DNA from: Achatina immaculata
Taxonomy: Eukaryota > Mollusca > Gastropoda > Stylommatophora > Achatinidae
Assembly (NCBI GenBank): GCA_009760885.1
Contig: CM019704.1
Coordinates: 10,376,303 to 10,440,302 of the forward strand
Reading direction: 5' to 3'
DNA: 64,000 bases
A program made the position numbers and the translations under genes. Below, piece after piece: positions 22,060-33,948 of the stretch (the stretch's first letter is position 1; each line of letters begins with the position of its first letter). The notes under the pieces are model-generated. The model did no database searches. It was not told where the DNA came from and saw nothing but the letters and a program-made list of their open reading frames with translations.

Positions 22060-22695
22060 ACCAGATATTGTTATATAATTGAGATAAGGTCAGTGCATCA
22101 AGTATTATATAGAACTGGGACAGGATCAGTGCATCAGATATATTGTTGTAGAACTGAGATAAGTGCTTTAGATATTATCATAGAACTGAGATCAGTGCTA
22201 GATCTGGAAGAGATGAGTGCATTAGATGCTCATAGAACTGAGACAAGCTGAGCACGTCAAGTATTATCATAGAACTGAGATAAGCTGAGTACATCGGGTA
22301 TTATCATAGAACTGAGATAAGCTGAGTACATCAAGTATTATCATAGAACTGAGATAAGCTGAGTACATAAAGTATTATCATAGAACTGAGATAAGCTGAG
22401 TACATCAAGTATTATCATAGAACTGAGATAAGCTGAGTACATCAAGTATTATCATAGAACTGAGATAAGCTGAGTACATCAAGTATTATCATAGAACTGA
22501 GATAAGCTGAGTACATCAAGTATTATCATAGAACTGAGATAAGCTGAGTACATCAAATGTTATCATAGAACTGAGATAAGCTGAGTACATCAAGTGTTAT
22601 CATAGAATTGAGATAAGCTGAGTACATCAAGTGTTATCATAGAACTGAGATAAGCTGAGTACATCAAATGTTATCATAGAACTGAGATAAAGTGA
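22060..22695. repeat. 37-bp minisatellite, about 17 copies
   Basis: Units contain ATCATAGAACTGAGATAAGC and TGAGTACATCAAGTATT. Measured spacing is 37 bp in the homogeneous part (22260-22690). The left end is more diverged and irregular. Confidence 0.95.
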
Positions 22696-23139
22696 TTGTA
22701 TCAGATTTTGAAACCTGAAATGCTCACATTCCGGTCTTTCAAGACGCAGCTCCCCCCACCTTGTATATTTGAAGCTGATACTTTGTGTTATCAATGTACG
22801 TAGTTGTTAGACTTCTAGTTTTTTTTTTCAAAGAAAGTTTTGTCTCAGCTGACATCACAGGCGGCATGTCATAGATACAAAGACACTGTCAGACAAAAGC
22901 TGTGGATAAATGCGTTTAGTGCCGTCCTGAAACTTCAGGGGATGCCGTGTGTACAAAGTTCAGGAAAGCAAGTCGCTCTTAAAAATAGGAAATAGCAGCA
23001 GCAGCAGATTTGCATCAGTGAGTTCCAGCACCACCATTTTCTTTCTTCTTTTTCTTTATTATGACATTAAACAAAGAGAAAATATTATCACAACAAATAT
23101 GTGTATTTTTCCTTATATTGCTTGTTCACATTTTTTGGC
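22696..23139. other. Unassigned spacer
   Basis: No recognised gene. There is a GCAGCAGCAGCA run at about 22997 and a short T run at about 22821. Confidence 0.3.
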
Positions 23140-23775
23140 TGTATTAATGTCACAGTATATCATTTGGGACTATATTAAAGTCATGATATATCATGTGGCT
23201 AAAGTCGTGATAAATCACTCGTGACTTTATTAGGGTTATGATATATCACTTGTGATTATATTAAAGTCATGATATATCACTTGTGATTATATTAAAGTCA
23301 TGATATATCACTTGTGATTACATTAAAGTCATGATATGTCACTTGTGGTTATATTAAAGATATGATATAGCACTTGTGATTATATTAAAGTCATAGCACT
23401 TGTGAATATATTAACATCATGATATGTCACTTGTGGTTATATTAAAGATATGATATAGCACTTGTGATTATATTAAAGTCATAGCACTTGTGAATATATT
23501 AACATCATGATATGTCACATGTGGTTATATTAAAGTCATGATATATCACTTGTGATTATATTAAAGTCATGATATGTCACTTGCGATTATATTTATATTA
23601 AGGTCATGATATAGCACTTGTGATTAATATTAAAGTCATGATATAGCACTTGTGATTATATTAAAGTCATATGTCACTTGTGATTATATTGAAGTCATGA
23701 TATGTCACTTGTGATTATATTAAAGTCATGATATGTCACTTGTGACTTATTAAGGTCATGATATGTCATTTGTGA
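23140..23775. repeat. 31-bp minisatellite, about 20 copies
   Basis: Units contain CTTGTGATTATATTAAAGTC and ATGATATATCA; spacing is 31 bp at 23241-23272. A higher-order block of about 87 bp (with AAGATATGATATAGCAC, CATAGCACTTGTGAATATAT and AACATCATGATATGTCAC) is present twice, at about 23340-23515. Confidence 0.93.
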
Positions 23776-24345
23776 TTGGTCCCAGTTAACCAGCAGAATG
23801 TCTCAGTTAAACAGCATGAAGTGAATGGTTCCAGTTAACCACCAGAATGTCTCAGTTAACCAGCATGAAGTGAATGGTTCCAATTAACCACCAGAATGTC
23901 TCAGTTAACCAGCACGAAGTGAATGGTTCCAGTTAACCAGCAGAATGTCTCATTTAACCAGCATGAAGTGAATGGTTCCAGTTAACCAGCAGAATGTCTC
24001 AGTTAACCAGCATGAAGTGAATGGTTCCAGTTAACCAGCAGAATGTCTCAGTTAACCAGCATGAAGTGAATGGTTCCAGTTAACCAGCAGACTGTCTCAG
24101 TTAACCAGCATGAAGTGAATGGTTCCAGTTAACCAGCAGAATGTCTCAGTTAACCAGCATGAAGTGAATGGTTGCAGTTAACCAGCAGAATGTCTCAGTT
24201 AATCAGCATGAATTGAATGGTTCTAGTTAACCAGCAGAAAGTGAATGGTCCTTGTTAACCGTCATGAATTGAATGGTCCCAATTAACCAGCATGAAGTGA
24301 ATGGTTCCAGTTAACCAGCATGAAGTGAATGGTTATATTGAAGCA
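23776..24345. repeat. 49-bp minisatellite, about 11 copies
   Basis: Each unit is two related half-units: CCAGTTAACCAGCAGAATGT and CAGTTAACCAGCATGAAGTG. Spacing is 49 bp. It directly abuts the 31-bp array. The last copies near 24240-24340 are rearranged half-units. Confidence 0.94.
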
Positions 24346-24361
24346 GATGAATATGAGTAAG

Positions 24362-24612
24362 GTAAGGTAAAAAGGTAAAGGTAATCCTGTCATGCCTTAG
24401 AGGCACACAGGGATATGGTGTTAGTGCCCATATTTTCCTTGACCTGTCAGCACACTAGAGGGTGATATGGTCATATCACGCCTGGCTGCCTTTCCTTCCC
24501 CAACTCCAGAAGAAGTTGGGTACCCATTTCTACAGCTGGGTGACTGGGGTGCTGCCGGCCGGATTCAAACCCCCGACCTTCGCCATGAGAGACCAGTGCA
24601 CTAACCACTTCG
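24362..24612 (-). mobile_element. tRNA-derived SINE
   Basis: The minus strand begins CCGAAGTGGTTAGTGCACTGG (A-box region), followed by GGTTTGAATCC (B box), then a conserved body with CAGCTGTAGAAATGGGTACC and AAGGCAGCCAGGCG. It ends in a short ACCTTT-type tail (plus-strand GGTAAGGTAAAAAGGTAAAGG). The polymerase III promoter boxes are close to consensus. Other copies are at 16766-16990 and, with a related body, 45040-45222. Confidence 0.88.
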
Positions 24613-25649
24613 GAATTGGTGAAAACTACTAGTCATAGCTAAACCAGGAAGCTGTGAATTGCCTCAAGTGAACACATGGATGCGGTTATTCCTGTTTAAC
24701 TGGATTATTACTCCTTGATCACAGGATGATGCCAGTTTAACCAGAATCGTTGATTCATAACAAAACCGTTTGATTCTGTTGTCAGAGAAGAGTTTTGTTT
24801 TAACTGAACTTTGCTTAGTTTATCAATGATGTGCTCTGAACAAAAGATTATATTTGTTCTTGATAAAGTCGTACTGTGTTGCTGTGATCTGCTAGGCTTC
24901 ATGGTGTATCCCAGTTGTATTCTCTTACTGTCTAAGGTAAATGTGATATTTACGCAGAGCTGCGCTGAATGTGTGAAACAAAATTTTGATATGCATGTAA
25001 GCAAATGGTTATTTAAATAGGCTGTTTCGTGAAACATTTACAGAAACATTGAATTTTGTTTAGCAATGGCTGGTGGCACATTCAGAGAAAAAGAAATACC
25101 TTATAATTGTTTTTGTCTTGGGTATTCAGGCACGATATTTTAAGTTTATGGGGGGTCTTGACTGCACTGTGACAGAAGTTTATGCTCGTATGTGCTGCTG
25201 TATTTTTTTCATGTATGACACGCCTCTTTTTGCAAAATTTTTGGATCTAAAAATGAGGGTGTATGTTTATGCATGGGAGATAGAGATATCAACAATTTGT
25301 GTGTTTGTGTGCATGCATATGTGTGTGTGTGTGTGAGTGTGTTTTTCCATTCAAGATGAGAATTTACTGGAGAACTCCTATAAAACTGGTCTCCTTTTCT
25401 CTGAAAAATGAGAAAATGAGTAGAAACTATTCTTTTGATTGAATTTTGAAAAATTTACATTGCTTTTTATAATTCTGACACTATGTTTGAGATGTTTTTA
25501 GTAACTCTTACAGTCATTTTAGAGAAACGGTGATTTTTTTCTGTGTTTTCCTTACATCACAATGAGTCTGTTTATGGGTGATACTGTCTAATAGTGCAGA
25601 GAAGTCTGCTTATTCTGTCTTGTTTTTTTTTTTTATCTTAGTAAATGTC
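24613..25649. other. Unassigned spacer
   Basis: AT-rich, with no domain-bearing frame. A (GT)n run lies at about 25319-25342. Confidence 0.3.
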
Positions 25650-25659
25650 CAAATAATAT

Positions 25660-25806
25660 ATTTATCTCTCTCTATCTCTCAATCTCTCTCTCTCCTCTCT
25701 ATCACTCTCTCTCTCTCTCTCAATCTCTCTCTCTCTCTCCGACTCTCTCTCTCTCTATCTCTCTCTCTCTATATCTCTCTCTCTCTATCTCTCTCTATCC
25801 CTCTCT
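25660..25806. repeat. (CT)n microsatellite, imperfect
   Basis: Interrupted CTCTCT tract with CTAT and CAAT interruptions. Confidence 0.95.
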
Positions 25807-27934
25807 GGCCCCATGAGTGTCAAGACCATGGAGCTACTACAGGTTTTTTATGAACTTTTAAAAAAAAAAATGTTTGTCTAAAAATGGGCTTACAAATGGG
25901 AGGGAAATATATAAAACTGCAAGAGATTTGTGTGAGGTAGAGCAAAACTAAGATGTAGAGATGTTTGTTAGAACTGCTTCTTCTTCCATCTCCCTAAAAC
26001 TGCGAGCTGGTGCTCTTTTCAGGCGACGCATTGAAGATGTTGAGACACTGCGTCATGTTGGGGTGGAGTGAGTCATGGCGGCTATTTGTTCAGTCTCTGA
26101 ATGCAGCTAAGAAGTAGGGTGTGTGCAGTACTTCTTTAGCGGACTCCACCACCATGGGGACTGTGCAGATCCATTAACCAGGCTAGGCCTGTTACTGAGG
26201 GTGCCAACAGAGAAGTGTGACAGGATCTAGGGTGGCTGTGGTTGGCCAGACTTAATGCTGGCATGTCAGCTGTGGGTTGCTGACTATCAAATCAGATGCC
26301 TTCATCTCCTTCATTGAGCACACAAACAAGGAAGACATGGAGAGCAACACTGCTTCAGTGTAGGAAGGCATGAGGCTCAGATGTTAAGAAGCTAAAAAAT
26401 AATCACCGTTCAGTGACATCAGAAAGAGGAAAGTGCTAAAAGTTTGTATCTTACGTTCTGTCAAGGGCTGAAGACTTAGGATAGGGAGAGAAGTACTATG
26501 ATATGATTTGTATGAGTTCACAATCCATTCATACCTCGCTGATTTATGGCTGTGGAATACTGATCAGTTAGTGATGGAAAATATGTGAAGTATTTGTTGT
26601 TTTAGCACATAAATAATGCTGCGGTCACAGTGACATGTCAGCTCCGTTGTTGTAACTTCAGTGACTGATTCTGTTTATTGTCTTAGACAAACTTGCAGTA
26701 ATTTCTTGTATCTGCAGACGTCTTATACTGGATTTTGGAGATTTAACGTTTTTTTGTTTTTTTTTTCTGGTGATAGTTTTAGCAAGTTTATTGATGCTTA
26801 TTTTTGTTGAAATATGAAACTCATGAAAATTAATTAACCAGCTGAAATAGTGTCTAAACAAATTTCTAGGACATTGAGCATGAAATCAATATTTTGAAAA
26901 TCATTCATGGAAATTATGCAGCTAAAATCAGTATGTGGAAAATTAATCTGATAATATTTTTAAAATTATTCATGAATCAGTATTTCTTTAAAAAATGTTC
27001 AGGTTCAGTGATGAAAATTATGAAATTTCCAATTTTTAAAAATTCTAAACTGGACACAGCTTATACAGTTAAATTGTGGAAATATTGTGACAGTTGAGAT
27101 GTACTGAATATCAGATTTGAATTCATATTCAACAGAATAGCAGTAGGATTGAGATATTCATGTCAAAGTCTGGTGGCAAAAGTCAGATATTTGTGAGCAG
27201 ACATTTAGTCCAGCATTGTAGCAAGTAAATATTTCGGTAAGAATAAAGCTAAACACAAACCAGGGTATTCAGTTATTTGTAGTTCACAAGTACCAAGTCA
27301 GAGAGTAGCAAAATAAGTACAAGCCTCAAGGTTCACACTCCAGCATCGTTGCATTCAGGACAAGCCCATGTATGCTGCGCCTCATGCTGCACCATCCATC
27401 CGAGAGTGTGTTTGCTAATAATTGCAGTCAAATATTGCTTGTTTATGATGCATTTTTTTACTGTGCATTTTGGATTTCCTGCCAGCGGCCTTGATGTGTA
27501 CCTGCCCCAGCAGTCTCCTTACATTGTTTTTCCATCCCATCTCTTCATTTTCCTGCAGTCTCTCCAAAGTCACACTTGTCCATTCTCCATGTTAGCCTGT
27601 CCAGCCAGTGTGCCCGCAAGAAATAAGTAATTTTTGTTAAGTATAAAATTACTGATAACTGTGCTTTCACTTTTATATTCATGTATGAAACAAGTGGTAT
27701 TCTTTTCATGAATCTGCCAGTCATATATCAGTTCTCTCTAGGAAATCAAATATTACAAGTTATTCAGATACTTTAGACTTGCTATTGATGCATCTCTGAG
27801 TGACAGGTAGGTCTTTTGCTGAACTCATCATTGCTAAAGACATACTGTGGTCATTTTTACAGTTTGGTCTTTTATTTGTGAACAAATGAAGTACTGTGAG
27901 ATTTGATTCTGTGATAGTCTTTATTTGTTTGTGT
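25807..27934. other. Unassigned spacer
   Basis: No gene was recognised. The segment at about 25990-26390 is GC-richer than its flanks and looks like an old dispersed repeat, without a recognisable family. Confidence 0.3.
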
Positions 27935-28210
27935 CACTGTGACCATGCTACTCTTTGTTCTGTGTCACTGTGACTGTGGTAACATTCTTTGTTCTGTGTC
28001 ACTGTGACTGTGGTAACATTCTTTGTTCTGTGCCACTGTGACTATGGTAATCTTCTTTGTTCTGTGCCACTGTGACTGTGGTAACGTTCTTTGTTCTGTG
28101 CCACTCTGACTATGGTAACCTTCTTTGTTCTGTGCCACTGTGACTATGGTAATCTTCTTTGTTCTGTGCCACTGTGACTATGGTAACATTCTTTGTTCTG
28201 TGCCTATGTG
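27935..28210. repeat. 34-bp minisatellite, 8 copies
   Basis: The unit has CTTTGTTCTGTGCCACTGTG and ACTATGGTAAYNTT. CTTTGTTCTG recurs at 28021 and 28055. It stops 40 bp before the mariner element. Confidence 0.95.
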
Positions 28211-28250
28211 CTGATATGTTTATGCCAGCATATGACATGAATTTGTAATA

Positions 28251-29544
28251 CGAGGAGTGATTGATAAGTTCTCGGCATAAAATACAATGGATTATTTATG
28301 GACAACTTTTTTGTTTTTGGATTATTTCTCAACATAGTCCCCTTGCAAGTTTATGCACTTAGTCCAGCGATCCTGGAGCATACGAATCCCTTCTTTGTAA
28401 AAGTCAGCATCTTGTGCCAGTAGAAAGTAGTCTGCAGCATGAATGACGTCATCATCTGAAGCAAATTTGCGACCACTGAACTCCTGTTTTAGTTTGGTAA
28501 ACAGGAAATAGTCCGAAGGGGCCAAATCTGGGGAATAAGGAGGATGTTCAAGAATCTGGAAGCCAAATTCATGAATGGCAGCCATTGCCACTGCCGATTT
28601 GTGAACTGGAGCATTGTCTTGATAAAGATGACTCTCGTCAATTTCTCTCCATGCTTTTCCTTCAGTTTGACTCGCAGTTGCTTCACAAGATTAGTGTAAT
28701 AGACCCCGATGACCGTTCTGCCCTTTTGAAGATAGTCTACCAATAGCACACCTTCTGAATCCCAAAAGATGGAAGCCATCACTTTGCCTGCAGACAGAAC
28801 CACTCTTGCTTTCTTTGGATGTGGGGATCCATGATGTTTCCACTGCTTTGACTGTTCTTTGGTTTCTGGTTAAAAATGATGAACCCAAGTTTCATCCACA
28901 GTCACAAATTGCGCAAGAAACTTTTCAAGATCTGCAGAAAAATGGCCAAGATTGTCCCTTGACATGTTGAAACATTGTTGTTTGTGATCAGCTCTAAAAA
29001 ATTTCAGGACCCATCGAGCAGAGACCTTCATCATTTGAAGATCATTGTGAATAATGGCATGAATACGTTCCTGGGAGATACCCAACTCGGTAGCAATGTA
29101 CGGCTCAGTTAGTCGTCGATCCTCCATTATCATATCATGGATTCTGCCAGTGGTTTCATTGGTGGTTACCGTTCTTGGTCTTCCAGGACGGGGATCATCT
29201 TCCAGACTCTCCCTTCCATGTTTGAATTGAGCTGCCCATTTCTTCACTGTGCTGTAAGAAGGGGCACTCTCCCCTAGAGTCTCTACCATATCCTCTTTGA
29301 TCTCTTTTGATGATAAGCCCTTGATGCAGAGGTAGCAAATGGTTGCTGTATGAGAAATTTTATCCATTTTCTCAATTTCTGCCACCCCTTACCACTTCAG
29401 TAGCCTGTAAAAAAAAATTGGTTGCAGTTAATTTCTTGAAACTTTGTGTTTAATCTTACATCAACCTGATCTACAAATGCACCTAATATCAACTGTGCAT
29501 TTCAGGTATTTGTACCTTAGGCCAAGAACTTATCATTCAGCCCT
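28251..29544 (-). mobile_element. Mariner transposon, complete ends
   Basis: A 1294-bp element flanked by TA (28249-28250 and 29545-29546). The left end is CGAGGAGTGATTGATAAGTT and the right end, read on the minus strand, is AGGGCTGAATGATAAGTTCT. The two inverted repeats of about 30 bp share TGATAAGTTCT and nearby bases. Length and TA duplication are standard for mariner. It contains one transposase gene on the minus strand with two disabling lesions. Confidence 0.93.
28322..29385 (-). pseudogene. Mariner (D,D34D) transposase, inactivated
   Basis: The reading frame would be about 354 residues, the normal mariner size. The N-terminal helix-turn-helix region includes APSYSTVKKWAAQFKHGRES and GRPRTVTT. 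The first catalytic aspartate is in TVDETWVHHF. The second lies in a DNAP motif and the third in SPDLAPSDYFLF, with 34 residues between them. Two lesions are visible: a nonsense codon directly after WVHHF (28870-28872) and a 1-bp deletion at about 28,620 just before the second aspartate. All other codons read through. It belongs to the mariner group that gave rise to SETMAR-like fusions; no SET domain is present here. Confidence 0.93.
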
Positions 29545-29546
29545 TA

Positions 29547-29994
29547 TATGTTGACTGGTATTAGCTGATAAAAATGCATCTGAGATATCGGCAGATTTAT
29601 CTGTGTCTGCTTTGACATTCTGTCACATGTAAATGTTTATCTGAGTCAGAAGCTGAAGATATATTCTCTGGAGGATGGACATGTTTGTTTGTCAGGATGT
29701 TCTTCTCTAATCCATCAGTGCACAGATATGGCCTGCTTTCTTGTAGGGATATATGTGAGACGCTTTCTTGTAGAGATATATATGAGACATTTTGTGTGAA
29801 CATCTGCTTTTCTTCTGGTACAGTGTGCTTCAGCTTTCATGCTGATAGTCCTTGTTTACCAGGCAGTTTCTTTACCCTGACATAGGTGTCAGGTCTGAAT
29901 TGATGGAGGGCCATGTACTGGCTGCTACTTTTGCTGTCAGTGATGCTGTTTCAGCACTTGCATGCTTCCTGGTACTAGAAGCTGACATTGATAC
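29547..29994. other. Unassigned spacer
   Basis: Contains two imperfect copies of GGGATATATGTGAGACGCTTT-like sequence at about 29745-29790. No gene was recognised. Confidence 0.3.
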
Positions 29995-30475
29995 TTTGCC
30001 TGGTCAGAAGGTTGCAGTTAGCCTCATCAGAAGGTTACAGTTAGCCTCATCAGAAGGTTACATTTAGCCTGGTCAGTAGGTTACAGTTAGCCTCATCAGA
30101 AGGTTATAGTTGGCCTCATCAGAAAGTTACATTTAGCCTGGTCAGTAGGTTACAGTTAGCCTCATCAGAAGGTTATAGTTGGCCTCATCAGAAAGTTACA
30201 TTTAGCCTGGTCAGTAGGTTACAGTTAGCCTCATCAGAAGGTTACATTTAGCCTGGTCAGTAGGTTACAGTTAGCCTCATCAGAAGGTTATAGTTGGCCT
30301 CATCAGGAAGTTACATTTAGCCTGGTCAGAAGGTTACAGTTGGCCTCATCAGGAAGTTACATTTAGCCTGGTCAGTAGGTTACAGTTAGCCTCATCAGAA
30401 GGTTACATTTAGCCTGGTCATTAGGTTACAGTTAGCCTCATCAGAAGGTTACAGTTATCCTGGTTAGAAGGTGAA
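29995..30475. repeat. 23-bp minisatellite with 69-bp higher-order unit
   Basis: The basic unit is AGGTTACAGTTAGCCTCATC plus AGA (23 bp, for example 30008 and 30031). Variants (GCCTCATCAGAA / GCCTGGTCAGTA / TATAGTTGG) recur in a fixed three-unit order through much of the array, giving a roughly 69-bp higher-order period. Confidence 0.94.
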
Positions 30476-30529
30476 TGTTAAAACTGATATACTTGGAGAT
30501 TAGGACAGTTCCAGTGACACTCAGACTGT

Positions 30530-30695
30530 TCTCATGTAGTGTCATGATGTTGATATATTCAGTAATTGTATGAAGACAGGTGTCTTATGTAGTGTCATGA
30601 TGTTAATACATCTAGTAATTGTTGTAAGAAAGCAGGTGTCTTATGTAGTGCCATGATGTTAATACATCTAGTAATTGTTGTAAGAGGACAGTTTA
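30530..30695. repeat. 53-56 bp tandem repeat, 3 copies
   Basis: TGTCTTATGTAGTGTCATGA and GTTAATACATCTAGTAATTG recur with spacings of 53 and 56 bp. Confidence 0.9.
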
Positions 30696-30924
30696 TCCTG
30701 TGTAAAAAGACAACATTTATAACAAAAGATGGTGAGTTTATGGTTTGATAAAGGTAGCGATAATCTGGTTTTGACATAGGGTATTGGATCTCTTTACACA
30801 TAAAATAAAAGATTATAAGATTCAAAAATATGAAGATTGTGTGAGAGAAAATTCTTTTCTGGCTGTAAAATCAGCTTTCAGAAGCTGAATTTTGGAAAGA
30901 TGTGAAATAAATAATTTTACGATT

Positions 30925-31788
30925 TTTACTTCTTTATTGGAATTACAATAGACTTCATAATGAAAAAAAAATGCTACACAGGTATTGACTGGGTACATGG
31001 GACCCAACTAGAAGATCTTGGTTTTGCTGATGACATAACTCTTATCAGTAACAATGTGAATTCCATGCAAGAAAAAACAGATAGCCTGTCTTCACTGGCT
31101 AGCAAAATAGGACTTGAAATTAACAAGGCAAAACAAAAATAATGAAACTTTCCATTAATCAACATGGAAAAATACACGTAGAAGGGACAGCTGTTGAAGA
31201 AGTCAATAAATTTGCATACCTTGGCAGCTACATAGACCAGGATGGTGACACCAGAAAGGAAGTTAGAATTAGAATTGCAAAAGCCGCATCGATCTTCAAG
31301 AATCTTGAGAACATATGGAATTCAAAAGTTATAAGCACAAAAACCAAGTTAAGATTATTCAGTTCAAATGTAATATTCTCCTTCATTTATGCATGCGAAA
31401 GCTGGAAAACAACTAAAGAAATAGACATAAACTCTTTTGAAAATAAATGCATCAAGTGGAACAAATTCAAGAACAATGCAGAGATAAGACAATGAGCGAA
31501 CAACAACCAGTCTCATGGGTGATCGGGAAAAGGAGATGGACATATGTTGGTCACTTGATGAGAAGAAATGATCAGAGAATCCCAAAACAAGCTATCAAGT
31601 GGAACACGACAGGCCAAAGAAAAAGAAGCAGACCGCGTGAAACTCTGAAGAGGACATTGTTAAGAGAGGCCAAATTAACAGGCATAAAATCCTTTGATGA
31701 GGTTGAAAGACTCGCTGAAGACAGGAAAAATTAGCGAACTACTTTGCGAGCCCTATGTGACGTTTAACGGCACGGGAAGGATATAAGA
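30925..31788 (+). mobile_element. LINE family B, copy 3
   Basis: A 5'-truncated copy on the plus strand starting inside the RT. The frame 30960-31142 includes LGFADDITLISNNVNSMQEK, the FADD form of the RT catalytic motif. The next frames include FAYLGSYIDQDGDTRKEVR (31142-31495) and RRWTYVGHLMRRN, GQRKRSRPRETLKR (31447-31734). At least two frameshifts separate them. The 3' end is CGTTTAACGGCACGGGAAGG with an ATAAGAT tail. Confidence 0.88.
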
Positions 31789-32039
31789 TTGATAAAGAGG
31801 TCGTTTTTTTATTTCTTTTTTTTTCATTAAAAATGACAACATTTTATCTGTGTCAGATATCGTTTGGTCAAAGATAAGGTTTGGTCAAAGATAAGGTTAG
31901 GTCAAAGAAAATGAAGACGGACGAGATCAGAGGATGCTTGTGCGTGTTTTAAGAACTGACATAAAATGTGGATGTTCTGATGAGGAGGGACACAAGCGTG
32001 AGCTGTCACAGAAACTGACAGTGGCCTGGTCAGTTTGTC
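31789..32039. other. Short spacer with 17-bp repeats
   Basis: GGTCAAAGATAAGGTTT-type units occur three times at about 31856-31910. No gene was recognised. Confidence 0.5.
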
Positions 32040-33310
32040 TGAGGAAGATTCTGGTATGCAGGTCAGAGAGCTGAGGCTATGTATCTAGTATGAGGCTGCT
32101 TTATCCAGGCCAGAGAGCTGAGGCTATGTATCTAGTATGAGGCTGCTTTATCCAGGCCAGAGAGCTAAGGCTATGTATCTAGTATGAGGCTGCTTTATCC
32201 AGGCCAGAGAGCTGAGGCTATGTATCTAGTATGAGGCTGCTTTATCCAGGCCAGAGAGCTAAGGCTGCTTTATCCAGGCCAGAGAGCTGAGGCTATGTAT
32301 CTAGTATGAGGCTGCTTTATCCAGGCCAGAGACCCAAGGCTGCTTTATCCAGGCCAGAGACCCAAGGCTGCTTTATCCAGGCCAGAGACCCAAGGCTGCT
32401 TTATCCCGGCCAGAGACCCAAGGCTGCTTTATCCCGGCCAGAGACCCAAGGCTGCTTTATCCAGGCCAGAGACCCAAGGCTGCTTTATCCAGGCCAGAGA
32501 CCCAAGGCTGCTTTATCCCGGCCAGAGACCCAAGGCTGCTTTATCCAGGCCAGAGACCCAAGGCTGCTTTATCCCGGCCAGAGACCCAAGGCTGCTTTAT
32601 CCCGGCCAGAGACCCAAGGCTGCTTTATCCAGGCCAGAGACCCAAGGCTGCTTTATCCAGGCCAGAGACCTGAGGTTATGTATCTAGTATGAGGCTGCTT
32701 TATCCAGGCCAGAGAGCTGAGGCTATGTATCTAGTATGAGGCTGCTTTATCCAGGCCAGAGAGCTGAGGTTATGTATCTAGTATGAGGCTGCTTTATCCA
32801 GGCCAGAGAGCTGAGGTTATGTATCTAGTATGAGGCTGCTTTATCCAGGCCAGAGAGCTGAGGCTATGTATCTAGTATGAGGCTGCTTTATCCAGGCCAG
32901 AGATCTGATGCTGCTTTATCCAGGCCAGAGAGCTGAGGCTATGTATCTAGTATGAGGCTGCTTTATCCAGGCGAGAGAGATGAAGCTGCTTTATCCAGGC
33001 GAGAGAGCTGAGGCTATGTATCTAGTATGAGGCTGCTTTATCCAGGCGAGAGAGATTAAGTTGCTTTATCCAGGCGAGAGAGCTGAGGTTATGTATTTAG
33101 TATGAGGCTGTTTTATCCAGGCGATAGAGCTGAGGTTATGTATCTAGTATGAGGCTGTTTTATCCAGGCGATAGAGCTGAGGTTATGTATCTAGTATGAG
33201 GCTGCTTTATCCAGGCGATAGAGCTGAGGTTATGTATCTAGTATGAGGCTGTTTTATCCAGGCGATAGAGCTGAGGTTATGTATTTAGTATGAGGCTGTT
33301 TTATCTAGGC
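32040..33310. repeat. 47-bp minisatellite with an inner 28-bp sub-array
   Basis: Outer units of 47 bp contain CTGAGGCTATGTATCTAGTA and TGAGGCTGCTTTATCCAGGC. Between about 32318 and 32670 the unit is 28 bp (AGGCTGCTTTATCCAGGCC and AGAGACCCA), repeated about 13 times; it equals the 47-bp unit minus the CTATGTATCTAGTATG part. An ATCCAGGC/ATCCCGGC variant alternates inside the sub-array. The 128-residue frame at 32306-32692 comes from the repeat. Confidence 0.96.
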
Positions 33311-33937
33311 GAGATGAGAAAGTTTTGACAGTATGAGATGAATAAACTCTTGTGATGAGAGATGATTGATAATCTGAGATAAGTGTGACAGACACACTCC
33401 AGCTGTCAAAACAGTGACCATACACCGACTACTCTGTAATCATTTTGATGACATTGTATGGGGAGCTCTGTACGTTCATTCAAAGTGTCTCACAGTCGTG
33501 AGAGAATATGTGCAGTTTTGTTTCATTTTCTTTGTGCAAGTTTTTAAGTTGTCCAGATATGCTTTATGCTGAGTATAATATAGAGCTGAGATTTCTGGTC
33601 CAATATTTTATCTTTATTATTTATGTAGCTCTTTTGGTTCATGTATTCATTTATGCTGTGAAGGGAAAAAAGGAATGTGGTTTATCAAGTGGTCATATTT
33701 ATTTGCTGTTTATGTTTTTGTCTGTTATGAAGCATCAGATTCATTGGAAAGTGACAAAAATTGGCTTCAGCAGTTTTTGTTGGAATGTAGTAGACTTGTG
33801 ATTTTGACGTTGTCACATTTGTGAGAAGGTAATAAAAGAAGAATGTAGATCTCATCTGGTCTCTGTCGGATAAAAACAAAATCTCTGTGTACATTGTTCT
33901 GTGTCACTGTTTCTGAAAGTGCATAAACATTTAGTGT
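33311..33937. other. Unassigned spacer
   Basis: AT-rich; short frames without domains. Confidence 0.3.
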
Positions 33938-33948
33938 TAGAAGGTAAT

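Noticed and set aside
28322..29385. SETMAR-type fusion gene
   Set aside because: Only the transposase is present, with both mariner ends intact around it; no SET-domain exon is seen.
32306..32692. 128-residue repeat protein
   Set aside because: Product of the 28-bp array; same 28-residue period in any frame, no start context.
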